Counted from the stretch's first letter, positions 11,422-24,639 are shown. The stretch: 64,000 nt of DNA from Cryptomeria japonica (GCF_030272615.1 NC_081408.1:342141793-342205792), one strand, 5' to 3'. The notes: generated from the letters alone by a model not told the origin. Translations and numbers: made by a program.

Positions 11422-14400
11422 CTAAGTCACTACTAGTGGTGGTATGACTTTGAGCTTATCTCTGAGATACTCAAAAGTTTCCTTAGGCAAAGGTTTTGTG
11501 AAAATATCTGCAAGTTGTTCTTTAGTATTCACATAAACCAGTTTTATCTCTTTTTCTTCAACTTTTTCCCTTAAAAAATTCAGTTTGATAGAAACATGTT
11601 TTGTTTTAGAATGTAATACTAGATTTTTAGATATATCAATTGCTGTAGTGTTATCACAGTATATAGTAATAGGTTCCTTGCATTTTACCTTTATGTCTTT
11701 CAACATTTGCTTAAGCCAAAGTACCTGTGTACAGTTTGTTGTTGCTGCAACATATTTTGATTATGTTGTTGATAAAGATGTACAACTTTGTTTCTTACTC
11801 AATCAAGAAACTAATCTTTTTCCAAGAAAGAGTGCTTCTCCAGTGGTGCTTTTTCTATCATCCACATCTCCTACCCAATTTGCATCTGTATATGCACATA
11901 GATCAAAATTTTCATCTTTAGGATACCATAATCCAAGATTTTCTATGCCTTGTAAGTACCAGAAAATCCTTTTCACTGTTGATTCATGATTTTCCTTAGG
12001 ATTACTTTGAAATCTAGAAACTATACATACTGCATTCATAATATCAGGTCTGGTTTGTGTCAAATACAGTAAACCTCCTATCATAGATTTGTATCTAGTT
12101 GGATTAACAGGTGTAGATTCATCCCTTTGAGATAATTTGTCATTTGTAGTCATAGGTGTGCTTACCAGTTTAGAGTTCTCCATCCCAAATTTCTTAAGTA
12201 GTTCTTTCAAGTACTTAGATTCACTAAAAAATATACCTTTATTAGTTTGTAAAATCTGCAATCCTAAAAAGAATTTTATTTCTCCAATCATAGACATTTC
12301 AAATTCTTGCTGCATTTCAAGAGAAAATTCTTTGCATAATTCATCTTCTCCTCCAAAGATTGTATCATCAACAAATACTTCAATAATCAAGATGTCATCA
12401 TTAGTTACTTTGTAATATAAATTGCTATATGCATTTCCTTTAGTAAAACCAATCTTTAAAAGATACTTATCCAATCTTGCATACCAAGCTCTTGGGGCTT
12501 GTTTTAATCCATACAAAGTTTTTCTTAATCTACAAACCATATCATTGTCATCTATTAAAGAAAATCCATCAGGTTGTTCAATATAGACTTTCTCTTCAAG
12601 ATCTCCATTCAAAAATGCACATTTAATATCCATTTGATAAACTTTGTAATCCTTGTAAGCTGCAAAAGCCAAGAATAATCTAACTGCCTCAATTCTAGCT
12701 ACTGGTGCAAAGGTTTCATTGTAATCAACTCCTTCTTTCTGAGAATATCCCTTACACACTAGTCTTGCTTTATTTCTGACAACCTTACCATCTTCATTAA
12801 GTTTTTTTCTAAATACCCATTTGGTTCCAATTACATATTTTATTTCTAGGCTGTGGAACTAATGTCCAAGTATTATTTTTCTCAATTTGTCCTAATTCTT
12901 CTTCCATTGCTTTAATCCAAATTTTATCTTCACATGCCTCATTGATAGTTAATGGTTCAATTTGAGAAATAAGACATACCTTTTCATTTTCCAATCTTCC
13001 TCTTGTCATAACTCCTTTAAATTTGCTTCCAATTATCTGATCTTCAGAATGATTTAGTCTTACATACCGAGATGTCTTAGTCTGTTGTTGTTCTTCAATT
13101 ACAGTGGAATCCTCTGATGATACTGGAGTAACTGGATCATCATTATGTACCAGTGGATTTATTGTAGGTTCATTTGTCATAATTTTTGTTTCCAGTTCAG
13201 AGTCTATATATCTTGAAGTTCCTCTGAATTGTTCATCAATCTTTACATTTGTACTCTCAACAATTTTTTGTAATCTTTTATTAAAACATCTATATGCCTT
13301 GCTCTTAGATGAATAACCAAGAAATATTCCTTCATCACTTCTAGGATCAAACTTGCCAATATACTCATCTCTTCTAATATAACATTTACTTCCAAAAATT
13401 CTGAAGTACTTAAGAGTAGGAATATTACCAAACCATAGTTCATGAGGGGTCTTACCAGTTTCACCTTTGATGTGAACTTTGTTGAATGTATAGACAGCAG
13501 TGCTTACTACATCTCTCCAGTACACATGGTAGATTTGCTTCTGATAACATACTTCTTGCTGCATCCAAGATAGTTTTGTTTTTCCTTTCAACAACTCCAT
13601 TTTGTTGTGGTGTCTGAGGTGCTGATAACTGTCTTTTGATTCCATTCACTTCACAGGATGTATTAAAATCTTTAGATGTGAATTATCCTCCTTGATCTGA
13701 TCTTAAACATTTGATTTTCTTACTGGTTTCATTTTCAATCATTGCTTTGAATAGTTTGAACTTTCCAAGTGCTTCTAATTTTTCTTTGAGAAAAGTAACC
13801 CAACACATTCTAGAATAATCATCAATAATTAGCATGAAATATCTATCACCTTGTAAGCTTTTAGTTCTAGATGGACCACATAAATAAGTGTGAATTAAAT
13901 CAAGAGCATTATTGGATTTTTCTGGAATACTTTTGAAACTAGCTCTAACTTGTTTTCCAAATTGACATTCCTTGCAAATTGTATTCTGAGGTTTCACAAT
14001 TTTAGGTAGATCTCTAACTGCCTTAGAAGTACTGATTTTTACCATGCAATCAAAATTTACATGACATAGTCTTTTATGCCATAACCAACTTTCATCTATA
14101 TGTGCAATTAAGCATGCCTTTTCAGTGTTATTCAAATGAAAGATATTACCTCTAGTCTGATTACCGGTTGCAATTTCCAAACCAGTTCTATTCATGATTT
14201 TGCATTTTCCATTTTTAAATTGTAACTAAAAACCTTTCTCAACTAATTGACCAACACTTAAAAGATTATGTTTTAATCCTTCAACATAGTAGACATTGTC
14301 AGTGTTATGTTTACCATCAAGAGATATTGAACCCGTACCTTTGATATAACAGGCTTTGTCATCTCCAAATCTTACTAAACCTCCATTGTATTCTTGAAAG

Positions 14401-15575
14401 TTCAAGAATTTACCTTTGTCTCCAGTCATGTGATGTGAGCATCCTGAGTCAATAATCCATTCATCCTTTGATTCAACTTTAGCTGCTAGGGCTTGTTCTA
14501 CTGGTTGAGCAATAGGTGTCAGTTGATCTTTTGTTATAGCAACAAAGACCCATCCATTGTCTGTTGGATCCTCATCAAAGTCATCAATCACACCTTCATC
14601 AGCAATGTAGCAAGATTTATCTTTGTTCTTCTTAAATCTATATCTCTGATATTCAAGATTAGGCTTGTATGTTATTCTAGCTTCTTCTCTTAGTCTAGCA
14701 TGTCTATCAGGGCATCTTGAAGCCATATGACCAATCTTATTACAGTTAAAACATTTAAAGGGTGCTTTACCTTCATACTTACTTCCAATTGGACCTTTTG
14801 GCATTTTTCTTGCAAATAGTGCTTCAAGTTCTTCAAGCTCTTCATTCTCCTTCCTGGTTTCTTCAAGTTCTTTTGCATAAAAGGCTCTCCAGTCTGATTT
14901 GTCAAAAGATGGAGCAGATGAAGTTGATGCTTTGAAGGCCAAATCATTCTTTATAGTAGCAACAAGACCAAATTCCTCAATTTCAAAAGCTGAAAGTTTT
15001 CCAATTAATGTATCCCTAGTTATTGATGTATTAGGCATTGTTCTCAACTCATTTATAGCAGTAACCTTCATTTTATATGCCGGTGGCAAACTTCTTAAGA
15101 TTTTTGAAACAATCTCATCCTCACTCAGGGTTCCTCCACAACATTTGATACCCAAAACAATTTCATTTACTCTTTCCATGAAAGCAGAAATCCTTTCATC
15201 TTCTTCCATTTTCAGATGTTCATACCAGACTCAGAAGCTTTCAAGTTTTACAATTTTGACTATGGAGTCTCCTTCATTCAGTGTTTCCAAATGATCCCAA
15301 ATAGCTTTAGCAGTAGACCTATCTGATAATCCCATGATTTGTTGATTTGATAATGCGCTCAAGAGTGCTTCTCTTGCTTTGCAATCATTTTCTTCATCTT
15401 TAGCTAAAGTAGCTGGAGCAGTCTGACCAGCTACAACAGCAGTATAACCATTCTTAGTATCTTCCCAGATGTCTTTACTGATGCAATTCAGATGTGTCTC
15501 CATTCTAATCTTCCATATCCCATAGTTGGTTCCATCAAGATTAGGACTATCCTTTCTAAAATAATTAGTAGACAT
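11422..15575 (-). pseudogene. Copia Gag-Pol polyprotein, disrupted
   Basis: Gag starts at 15575 (LDGTNYGIWKIRMETHL is typical). A CCHC knuckle (CFNCNKIGHMASRC) lies near 14711-14752. The aspartic protease motif WIIDSGCSHHMTG is near 14430-14460. The pre-integrase/integrase zinc region (HKRLCH, CKEC) spans about 14090-13950, and the integrase core has DDYSRM near 13835. RT covers about 12830-12000 with FVDD near 12365, and RNase H has YTDANWVGD near 11885 and ends at 11422. Length and order are normal for Copia. In-frame stops occur at 15231 (TGA), 14226 (TAG), 13683 (TAA), 11803 (TGA) and about 11742 (TAA). Frameshifts lie near 13530 and 12815. The copy cannot encode an intact polyprotein. 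Confidence 0.95.
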
Positions 15576-15617
15576 TGGATCTCCTCAAGTTGTTAAACTT
15601 CTGCAAAAAGAGGACTA

Positions 15618-15632
15618 GGCTCTGATACCAAT
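15618..15632 (-). promoter_or_regulatory. Copia primer-binding site
   Basis: Element-sense TGGTATCAGAGCC, two bases inside the 5' LTR, complementary to the 3' end of initiator tRNA-Met as is usual for plant Copia. Confidence 0.9.
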
Positions 15633-16686
15633 TGTTAGGCCTCGAAGACAACTGAGAGGGGGGGTAAATCAGTTGTCAAATAAATTCAAACCAAAAACTT
15701 ATTAACCAACTTAATGCTTAATACCCGTAAACTAGTTAAGTATGCCGGTAGACAGTGTTAATAGTAAATTGCCATACCGGTAAGAATTAATGCATGAAAC
15801 ATAAACACAAAGTCATCCACAACACATGACACCAATATTTGTACGTGGAAACCCTGTAAGGAGAAAAACCACGGTGGGAAACCTTACCCACAATCAGATG
15901 ATACTACTGCAGATAGTAAGTGTACAAAGAGGGGTCTACACATGCAGAAAGGTCAACAGCCTAGAGCTCACTGCTCAATCACAAATGGGAGTCACACTGA
16001 CTACAGTTGGATGGTTAAATCCAATAAGAATGTATTGTACAAAATCGTATCTTCATATGCTGAATTCAGTACTGGTGTAATGCTGATATGCTTCTACAAA
16101 AACCTAACTTCACCTTCAGATGATGTCTTCGTGTATGCCTCTACTTGATCTCGCATATACCTTCACTCAAATCTTTTTCGCATTCCACACTTGATCTTAC
16201 AAATAAGATCTTACATTTATACCATACCCTAAGACCAATTTTAGTAGGTCGGCTCTACAAGATATTATAATAAAAACATTTTACAAATAATATAATATCC
16301 GATGCAGTAACCGATTGAACATGTCGGCTTAATGCATTTACAACAATAATAAATCATCTCCATAGCGTGCCATGCTGATCTGGAAAAGATAAACCTACCG
16401 GTGTAGCCCTAGATAACCTGGACCTATTTGCTAGTAAAGGCAAATATGAAAATAAGAATTTATCAACGATTAGTACTTCAAAATGAAGTGTCCACATGAT
16501 GTCTTCAACATTACCAAGTGTCTTCCATGTCATTCCAGGTACCAGTGAACATTATATCCTGTCGTTTGATCATATACCAGTAACTATTGCACAGATTACT
16601 GCTTGACGGTGAATGTTGCTGGATCCAAAGTAGGTGTATTTAGTAGGTGTTGACATCAATGACAAAACCATACCAAAATACAAACA
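15633..16686 (-). repeat. Copia 5' LTR
   Basis: 1,054 bp, partner of 10010-11063, followed by the TAATG duplication at 16687-16691. Confidence 0.95.
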
Positions 16687-16691
16687 TAATG

Positions 16692-16893
16692 ATGAAGAAT
16701 TTTTAGAACAACAGATGTTTTGCATGTGAAATGTTTGGACATATATCTAACCAATTCAGGATGAGACCAAATCAAATGAACTTTAGGCCTGTGTAGAGAA
16801 ATGTTGTATGTCATGCTTGTAACAAAGTAGGTCATATTCCAAGATATTGTAGAAGAAAGAATGCGTTGATGAATATGAATAAAATCTAACGAG
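16692..16893 (+). pseudogene. Element A gag-like ORF, 3' part (zinc knuckles 3 and 4)
   Basis: It continues the gag after the Copia insertion. A knuckle-like CFACEMFGHISNQF, with its last Cys changed to Phe, is followed by CHACNKVGHIPRYC and a basic tail. A stop interrupts just before the first knuckle (about 16705) and another lies between the two. Four CCHC knuckles in tandem match the layout in B and C. Confidence 0.75.
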
Positions 16894-17435
16894 AAAGGAA
16901 AAGAAAAGGTAGATGGACTCAAAGATTAGCATAAGAAAATGTGGGTAAAGAAAGAAGATCAAAATGTGCAGAACGACTCCACACCTGAATTCGGTGATGG
17001 AACCTCATCTGATAACTAGGGCTTTTTGGCCTTAGGGGGAGTTTTTCATGAAAATATTTAGAACCCCCTATTTGGAGATTTGTAACCGGTTTTGGAAGGT
17101 TGAACAAGATCTAGATTAAGCATGCAGATGATATCTAGAAGATTTGTGATAGTTTGGTAATCCGGTGAAAGAAATGATGAAAACTAAGGTAACCTGAAGC
17201 TTTAAGGTCGAGCATTTATTACAACTGGAAATTAGGTTTTCAAAAATTAAAAAGGGCATTTGAAAATATTATTCCTCATAACGTGATCAAGAGAAAAGAG
17301 TAGAGCTAAAGAGTGAAAGATATTTGATAGCAAAACCGAGATTTAAGTGATCATCCAATGATTTCCTGTGCCTGGTTGTGAATCAAGAGGTATTTATCCA
17401 TTCACGAGCTATCTTTTTAAAACCCTAAATTCATC

Positions 17436-20400
17436 ATGGCATCTGCATCTAGTATTTCTACTCCTCTAGTGGTTGAAATTTCTGAGAGGGCAAGGCCCAT
17501 TTTTAAAAGGCATCCTTTCAAATCGGTTGAAGATGATCTGGAAGGAGCGTTTTCTTCAGTTTTATACTATTTTCTTCAAAATGAATATATCAGGGCATAC
17601 ATTCACTGTGATATTGAAGAACTTGGCAATGCAAACATGCTTACACTCTAAAACAAGCATATGGTGGACAGTCTTGGGAATCTGAAGCCGAAATACAATA
17701 TTCTTCACGACAAGGGTTTTGCTTAGTTTATTCATTTTGCGATATTTGATGAAGCGAAATGGGTCTGGTACATTCTCAGCAAGGTTCATGATGAATTTGT
17801 ATGGTTGGATAGACTACATAAGATTACAAAGTAGGCCATTCAGAAAGTCACATGCTTGAGTGCAACTAGTGAGATTCCGAGCTTGAGGAAAGTGCAGAGT
17901 ACCACTATGGCTGTTGTTACCAGTTCCCAATATGATAACAGATCAATGACAATGAGTGATATAGTTGAGAATAATGTGAGATTCACCTCAATGGTGGTAG
18001 GCTATAAGGTGTATCAATCCAACAGGCAGAACTCAGTCTTTGGTATTGCTATATTCACTACATATCAGATTCTTAAAGAGAATAAGAGTTGTGATCTTTG
18101 TTCTATACTCCTGAGTGAATTGTTAAGCAATTTGAAGAAAATAAAACAAGACAAGAAATAATAATTTCAAGTTTGGATCTTTAATTGTATGCTTAGCTCT
18201 CTACTTCTTGAAAGAGATCCCCAGTATAGGAAAAGTCCAGGGCTTATGACAAACCGATGGTGATGCAAATTAAGGAAGGGTTGATGGGTATAGATGAGAG
18301 AACAATGAGAATATCTACCTTATGGGGATATTTCAAGAACTTTCAAGCCTCTATGAAAGCCAAAGAAAGAATTCCAAAAGAAATAGTAGAGAAATATGAG
18401 AAGACCATTTATTTTATGGTTGATAAAGATCAATGCCATATGGAGGCAGTCGAATTGAGAATAGTTTGGATCATTCCCATGGGGTATGAGGTTGATGATA
18501 TTATGCTTAATGCATATGCTCAACATATATTGAGAAAACTGGTAGATCAGAAGGAGCAAAGATTTGGAACTTTTTAGGAAAAGGACCTAGACCTGCATAA
18601 AAAGTTCACTGAGTCTGGAAGGAAGAGGAAGGTGAGAAAAGAGGTCAAGGAACTTGCTGAGCAGATGGCTATTACCAGAGAAGTAGTAAAGAAGGGAAGA
18701 GAGAGAAATATTCTAAAGGAGGAATATGGGGTGAAGTCATAAGCTAAATAGGCTCCTTCCAAGTAGCCCAAAGCCAAGCCTAGAAAATTTGCACCTGCCC
18801 CTGGGGTACAGAAGCCGATACCTCCATCCAAGCCTAAACCAATAGAATCTACCAGTAGAGCTGAGAAGAGGAAGAAGGATAAATCTATAAGGAAATATGC
18901 TACAACAGAAGAGGAAATAGAGTCAGATGAAGAAGTGAGGCAAGTAAATAAAAATACCACCTATGCAAGGGTAGTCTAGAAGCCTACGTTTGGTGATGCT
19001 CCTCCTGCCAAGAAATTAAAGCCACAAGGAGATCCATCTGGAAAGGCTAGAGACAACAACAACAACAAAATTTGAGCTAGATCAATCTCTCAAGTCCGGT
19101 AAGCTTGAAGGTCCATATGAAATTGTGCCTCCTATGACTTAGCAATATTTAATTGATGAGACTTCAAAAGATGGTAATTTAAAAAATGTTTTTTGTATAT
19201 TATGAGAATTTTGAGGATAAAGATCAGCGAGCTATAGAAGAAGAAATTGTAGAATATATGGATAAATTTAGTAAGGTTTTAATAGATTTATCATCTATTA
19301 TCCCCAAGAGATTGTATGACATTTTGGATGCAAGGAGACATACAACTTCCCTTGAGGATGAGGAAATAAAAGAATATGTGCTAGTAAATCTATCCTCTGT
19401 TATTTCTAGAGATAAAGTTACTCAATTTTTGAAACTTGCCAAGGATAGATTCTGAAGCAAGAGGAGGGTAAATAAACTTATGATAGATAAGAAAGATGAG
19501 GTAATAAAGGAAACTGAGACAATTTTAAGATAATTTTTATTGATTAGAGAGTTGATGTGAATCCAAAAGACTCTTCTCAAGAAAAAATTGTTCTGGAAGA
19601 ATGGGCATCAGTCTCTGAGCCTAAGGATACTCTATCTATCCAAGATGTGCCTACAGATGTTCCCGGTAGACAACAAGATTAGTCATCTATAGATCCGGTT
19701 GGACATGAAGCTCCAGTTGATGTCTCTGATGATCAAGTTGTGGATAACTCTGATGATGCTACTCAAGATCCTCTTGAGATAGAAATAATTGCAGAGATGA
19801 TAGTTGAGGAGTTAGGTGAAGCAAGAAAGACTAAAGATGATGGAAAAGAGGGTGAAATGGATAAGATTGAAGAAGATGTGAAGGAGAAGGGTAAAGAGAA
19901 AATTGTTGAGCTTTCGGAAACCATAAACCTATTGTTCTTGATAAAGGAAAGAAGATTGTAGTTGAGGGTGATCTTTCAAGCATTAAAGTTGTCCCCTCTT
20001 CCACAGATCAAGACCAGTGAGGACTTACTCAAGTCCGCATCAAAAGAGAAAGAGGTGATATATTTGGCCACTACAGTTTTAGAAAAAAAAATTCCTACCC
20101 TTAAGTAGATCTCTAATAATTCACCCTTCGATAAAATTAAGGATATGTTAAATAAAGTAGAATCCAATTTTGTATCATTAGAGAAAGTTGCAAGTATAAA
20201 GGTTTTGAATAAGTTGAATAAGATGAGGCTTAAAACATATTTGAAGACAATTGAAGATGATAGAGAATTTTTGAAGACTGTGGTGAAGAGTGTAGAGGAT
20301 GCATTGAATGAAGGCAGGAAAATATTCAAATCATGTCTGTTTTTGCCCAAGTTTACTGCAGATATTGATAAGAAAATAAGAGATCTTGAAGGGAAGCTAG

Positions 20401-20776
20401 CAAGTATTGGTCTTTGATTTTCCCCTCATTCATTTTTTCCTAGTTCCCTTGAAGCCCAAATAGGAGATTTTACTGACAAAATAAAGGGCTTGAATAAAGA
20501 AAAAGAGAAAATGTTAAGTAGAGTGGGAGAACTGAGAAGTCTGATCACTCCTCGAATGGACACCTTGCTTGGAGCTCAGTAGGATGCGGTCGGTGCTTTA
20601 GGTAAAGCGGTGCCATTTGATCTCAAAAGAGTTGAAGTTTATGCATACATATTTAGTGCTCTGATTAATGTCTTAGATTGTTTCCTGAGAGGATAGAATG
20701 GGTACTTGCAATCCTTGAAAGTCACCTACGCAGACATTTTTGAATTCAAGAAAATTTTTGCATTCTTTTGTACATA
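17436..20776 (+). pseudogene. Element A ORF2, large protein of unknown function, many stops
   Basis: It starts with MASASSISTPLVVEI, parallel to MASPSAIEY in B and MASSSAPKF in C. An N-terminal domain of about 250 residues (IHCDIEELG; VHDEFVWLDRLHKITK; a conserved VRF..MVVGYK segment) ends near 18161. A segment with MEAVELRIVWIIPMGYEVDD (about 18440-18500) matches B, followed by a Lys/Pro-rich basic stretch, an acidic stretch (about 19550-19960) and a C-terminal coiled coil (about 20110-20780). Frameshifts and stops are frequent, so A's copy is the oldest-looking of the three. No catalytic motif was recognised. The N-terminal block recalls plant-mobile-domain/transposon-associated proteins; this is inference. 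Confidence 0.7.
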
Positions 20777-20810
20777 AATTTTGGTGGATTCCTACCCTTT
20801 TCCATTGATG

Positions 20811-20989
20811 TCAAAGGGGGAGAGAATTGGGGAGAATAGAACAGTAAAAAATGATGCTTATTCTTAGGGGGAGTCAGTTGAAGTCAGTTGAGTGTAAAAA
20901 TTTCAGATTGTCGGATTGCTTACAGTTTTTGGAGTTTTGGAACACTTATCATTTTTCACAGTATTGCCATCAATGCCAAAGGCGGAGAT
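20811..20989 (+). promoter_or_regulatory. Element A triple purine-tract region with polypurine tract
   Basis: GTCAAAGGGGGAGAG (about 20810), TTAGGGGGAGTCAG (about 20863) and CCAAAGGCGGAGATTG directly before the LTR at 20990. The terminal tract has one G-to-C change relative to B, C and Copia. Confidence 0.75.
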
Positions 20990-22150
20990 TGTTGGCATGA
21001 GATCCTAGTCCAATGATGCTTCGGTGAAGATTGATGATGTCTGATGCATGATATTTCTTAGGATTTGACATTCATGGCAACTCAGCCTATTGACCTTGTC
21101 TAGTATGTAGTTTGAGACATCCAGAAGTCTTGAGTATGTTTCGGTGTAAGTCTTTAGGTGATACTCTGTGTACAGTTTTGGTGAGTGCTTCTCATTTTTC
21201 GGTGATGTATTCTTGGTTTCAGTGATCTAAGTTAAGTTGATTGAGTATGAGAAGTGGATTATCTCACAATTATATCCTTTGGTGTTGTTTCTTGAGCATG
21301 TTAGAAGGTCCGATATTCGATAGAGTAGTAAAACAAGGTTATCTTTATTATTGATGGTGTAACGTGTGGACCAGATTCTTGGTGGTGATTTCGGTGGTAG
21401 TTTGTTAGTTCGAGTCAATTGGACTAACTTATGGGAAGCATGTGATCATAGTTTTTGGATCCAAAATTTGGTTTTGTAAAGATTTGAGCTGACTTAAAGC
21501 TACACGTTTCATATTTTGATATTTTGTGAAGCCGACTTGTGGAGATCAATTTTGTTAGTGTGGATATATAAGATCGAAGTAGTTAATGTTTTTGGTAGAA
21601 GAGATGATGTTTGTGATATTTTTGGGAGTGACTAAGTGTAGTTTCACGTGTGCACCTTCAGTTTTGTTGATCTAGTAATCAATAGTAGAGTAGAATGAGA
21701 CAGTTTATCAAAATAGTACAACGGATCACTTTGTGCCTAACTGGAACTGTTATTTGGCATAGTCAGATATTTTTATTCAAATCATTACTAATTGTATTCA
21801 TATTGTTTTAGCCTATAAGGTAGTGATCCTTCCTCCAAGTTGTAGCCCTTTTGTAATTGAGCAGTGAGCTCTAGGTAGTATGTCTGAATGCATGTGCATT
21901 TCCCTCATGTAATATTGTTTTACTACTGATCATAGTATAATAGTATCGTGTGTTCAAATCCTACCGTGGTTTTTCCCTTTTCGGGTTTCCACGTAAAAAT
22001 GTTTGTGTTATGGTTATGCTCTTATTTGCATTGTGTTTTTGCATTTTAGTTTCTTACTTGTACATCTGGTGGATAAAGAAACAGATTAAAAAGTTTGTGA
22101 ATTACATAACACTAATTTACCCCCCCTCTCAGTGTTCATTGATTCCAACA
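20990..22150 (+). repeat. Element A 3' LTR
   Basis: 1,161 bp, homologous to 4669-5833. It ends GATTCCAACA; the next five bases (AATTT) do not repeat the left flank. Confidence 0.9.
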
Positions 22151-22777
22151 AATTTATACCATTCACATTCTTAGTAGGGTTTGATCTCCATTGTTTCCTA
22201 TCTCCATTGATCTTACTTGATATGGTTGTTCTTAGATTTTGTAGTGTGTGCAAGAGCTCAACAAAGAACAAATTGTGGTTGTGTAGGTGTTTGATTGCTT
22301 GATCACATGAAAGTTGATTAATTCTCTTGTTAATTAGGGCTATGAAAGGATGAAGGAATCCTCATATATAGAAGACACCTTAGAAAATTGAGGAATAGGA
22401 TTAAGAGGTGAAAGGATAAATGGTCAACTAGGATTAGAGGGTAGGTAGAGAAAATAATAAAATTTGAAGGGGGTGATTAGGATAAAATCAAGAGATAAAT
22501 GACAAGTGTCATGGATGGAAAATACTAATGAATTAATTAAATAAATAAAGATCTATTTAATTAATAGAAGTGGGACCAAATAAATAAATAAAATATTTAT
22601 TTAATTTAGGAAAAATATAATTTAAATAAAAATATATATTTATTTAAATGAGGAAAGGCTAGAAGAGGATTAAATAAATAAATAAAAATCTATTTAATTA
22701 ATAGAAAGCTTAGGATAAAATAATTAAATAAATTAAATATTTATTTAATTAGGGTAGGATAATTTTAGGTGTCTACA
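22151..22777 (-). repeat. Truncated LTR fragment related to the E-type family
   Basis: The right end TTTTAGGTGTCTACA is identical to the ends of E's LTRs, and the last 280 bases show the same A+T-rich alternation of taaataaa/ttaatt blocks with purine-rich words. It is cut on the left by element A. No polypurine tract follows it, so it is a solo or a 5' LTR end. 22778-22925 holds nothing recognisable. Confidence 0.5.
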
Positions 22778-22925
22778 ATAACTTAGATTATCATTAATGA
22801 GATGAACTTCATTGGCCCATAACTACTACTAAAAATAGGCATTGGGATATGTGAGACAATCCCCTAATAATAAAATCTCTCCTTTTGTGACAATTCTACA
22901 TTTCTTATAGAAAACCTTGCCCATT

Positions 22926-24563
22926 GTATGCCTGGAATGTGGTATTAGCCTGCAATAGAGGAAAACATCTCAAACACACACATGAAACATTATGTTAGAG
23001 GTTAGAAATCAAAAATCAAAAACCAAGAAGCTAGCTTTGAAAAACCAAACTCTAAGCACGTTACATGCTCCTCTATCTCTAAATATACTCAAGATTCACA
23101 GTGGCCCTCACTTGGAATAACACTTGATCTCTTGGATGACAACCTAGAGAACGATATTTAAATGATTCTAGGATCAAAATGGATGCAACTAAGATCCTAG
23201 TGAAATCTAAGATGATGGATTAAGATGAAATGCAAGACTAAATACTCAAGATGATGAAATTATGAAACTAGGTTGATTCCAAATTGAAGATTAAATGCTA
23301 TTAGATGAGTTAATTAAGCTAGAAAAGGATATGCATTTAAGTTCATTGAAACTAAAATTCTATGAGATGAATGCTTGATTCTTGAAGATAACAAAGAGAT
23401 CTCCTTAACCTACAATGTGACTATAAGTTTGATGCACAAAAGAATTGATATGGAGAATGAAGAATGTGAGCTCTATTTATAGGGAAAATAGGGGCAATGG
23501 ATGGTTAAGATTGAATAATCTCAACAAGGGCTAGGTATGAAAGTTATCAATCCATGTGAGGGATTCAATCCAATCCCAAGTTGACAAATGTCACCTTGAG
23601 AGGGCTTGAGAGGAGATGTAAGAGGCATTAAATGCCTGAGGAGACATGGAGGTTACCTTAGGAGGTAATGTTGTGGTTAGGTTATTGGATAACCAATGGA
23701 TAAAGCCTTTACCCAAGAGGTGAACTCTTGAGAGAGAGTTAATAGGATAACTAGGGTCAAAGCCATGAGTGCTTGATGAGACCCTTGGGTTAGATGAGGG
23801 TTAAGTTAGAGAGAAAGTCTCTAACCATGTGGGAAGGCTGAGTTAACCATTAATGGTCAGGAAGACTTTGGGGACAAATTTGTAAGAGTCCTTCCAAATC
23901 TAGGGAACTCAACAAGTTAGTTTGTTGAATGGATAAAGCCTTAAATGCATTTATAAGACTTTCTTCCAAATTTGAGAATTGACCTCCTCAAATTTAGGGA
24001 AAGGACATGATTAGGAGTTTATTAGACTAGTTAAAAGAGTTTAGAAGAATCTAGAAGGCTCTAGAAGAGGTTTAGGAGGCAAGTGGGAGATGTAGGGTTT
24101 TGCAAGTGGGTGAGGGAAAAAAGAATTTAATTAAAATAAAATTAATTTATTTTAATTTTGGTTGCAACTTGCATTTGTAGGATTTTGCAAGTGGGTGGAT
24201 TTTTAAATAAATTTATATTTATTTAAATGTAAAAGGGGTTTTAATTAAATTTAGATTTTGTTAAAATGGCTAGAGGGGGAATTAAATTAAATATAGATTT
24301 AATTAAATTGGCTAGAGGGGGGATTTAATTAAATGTAGATTTAATTAAAATGGCTAGAGGGGGATTTAATTAAATGGCTATGAGGGAGATTTTAAATTAA
24401 GTGTAAGTTTAATTAAATGGTTAGGATAGAAGAAGGGAAATATTAATCAAATCTTTAATTTGATTAATATTAATTAAATCTTAATTTAATTAATTGGAAG
24501 AAATAGGGATAATTAAATGAATAAAATTCACTTAATTTGTTGTGCAACTTTTAGGTGTCTACA
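22926..24563 (-). repeat. Element E 3' LTR
   Basis: 1,638 bp. Its last 450 bases (about 24115-24540) are an A+T-rich series of ttaattaaat blocks separated by ggctagaggggga. Almost every line has a counterpart in 40181-43005. The short ORFs in it are not genes. Confidence 0.93.
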
Positions 24564-24639
24564 TTTTGCCCCTCTTTGAGTTAATGTGTGACCACATGTT
24601 GATTCAAAGAAAAACGTTCAATTTGTCGTCAAATTTTTT

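Larger units (their letters stand above)
10010..16686 (-). mobile_element. Full-length but decayed Copia LTR retrotransposon, TSD TAATG
   Basis: Both LTRs are 1,054 bp (10010-11063 and 15633-16686) and run TG...CA. Perfect TAATG duplications lie at 10005-10009 and 16687-16691. The element is minus-oriented: PBS at 15618-15630, polyprotein 15575 to 11422, polypurine tract just inside the left LTR. Domain order Gag-CCHC-protease-integrase-RT-RNase H identifies Ty1/copia. Gag style, PBS and LTR style point to the Tork/SIRE side of the family, lineage unresolved. It is inserted in element A's gag. Confidence 0.96.
4669..22150 (+). mobile_element. Element A: gag + ORF2 LTR retrotransposon without pol, carrying two nested insertions
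   Basis: The left LTR (4669-5833) and right LTR (20990-22150) both start TGTTGGCATGAGATCC and end GATTCCAACA. The interior holds a methionine-initiator-type PBS, a coiled-coil/CCHC gag-like ORF, a second large ORF and G-rich purine tracts before the right LTR. No protease, integrase or RT belonging to A is seen. Two later insertions split the gag: solo LTR D (6619-9986) and a Copia element (10010-16686). Without them A would be about 7.4 kb. The five bases flanking the LTRs (AGACT, AATTT) do not match, so the target duplication has decayed or the ends were rearranged. It resembles the TR-GAG class of plant elements but adds an ORF2. Confidence 0.85.

Noticed and set aside
11585-15294. Plus-strand ORFs across the Copia region
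   Set aside because: Shadows of the minus-strand polyprotein.
4664-22155. Target-site duplication for element A
   Set aside because: Flanks AGACT and AATTT do not match; not claimed.
24115-24560. Regularly spaced repeats considered as a CRISPR-like array
   Set aside because: The ttaattaaat blocks vary in length and spacing, are part of a plant LTR, and have no unique spacers.
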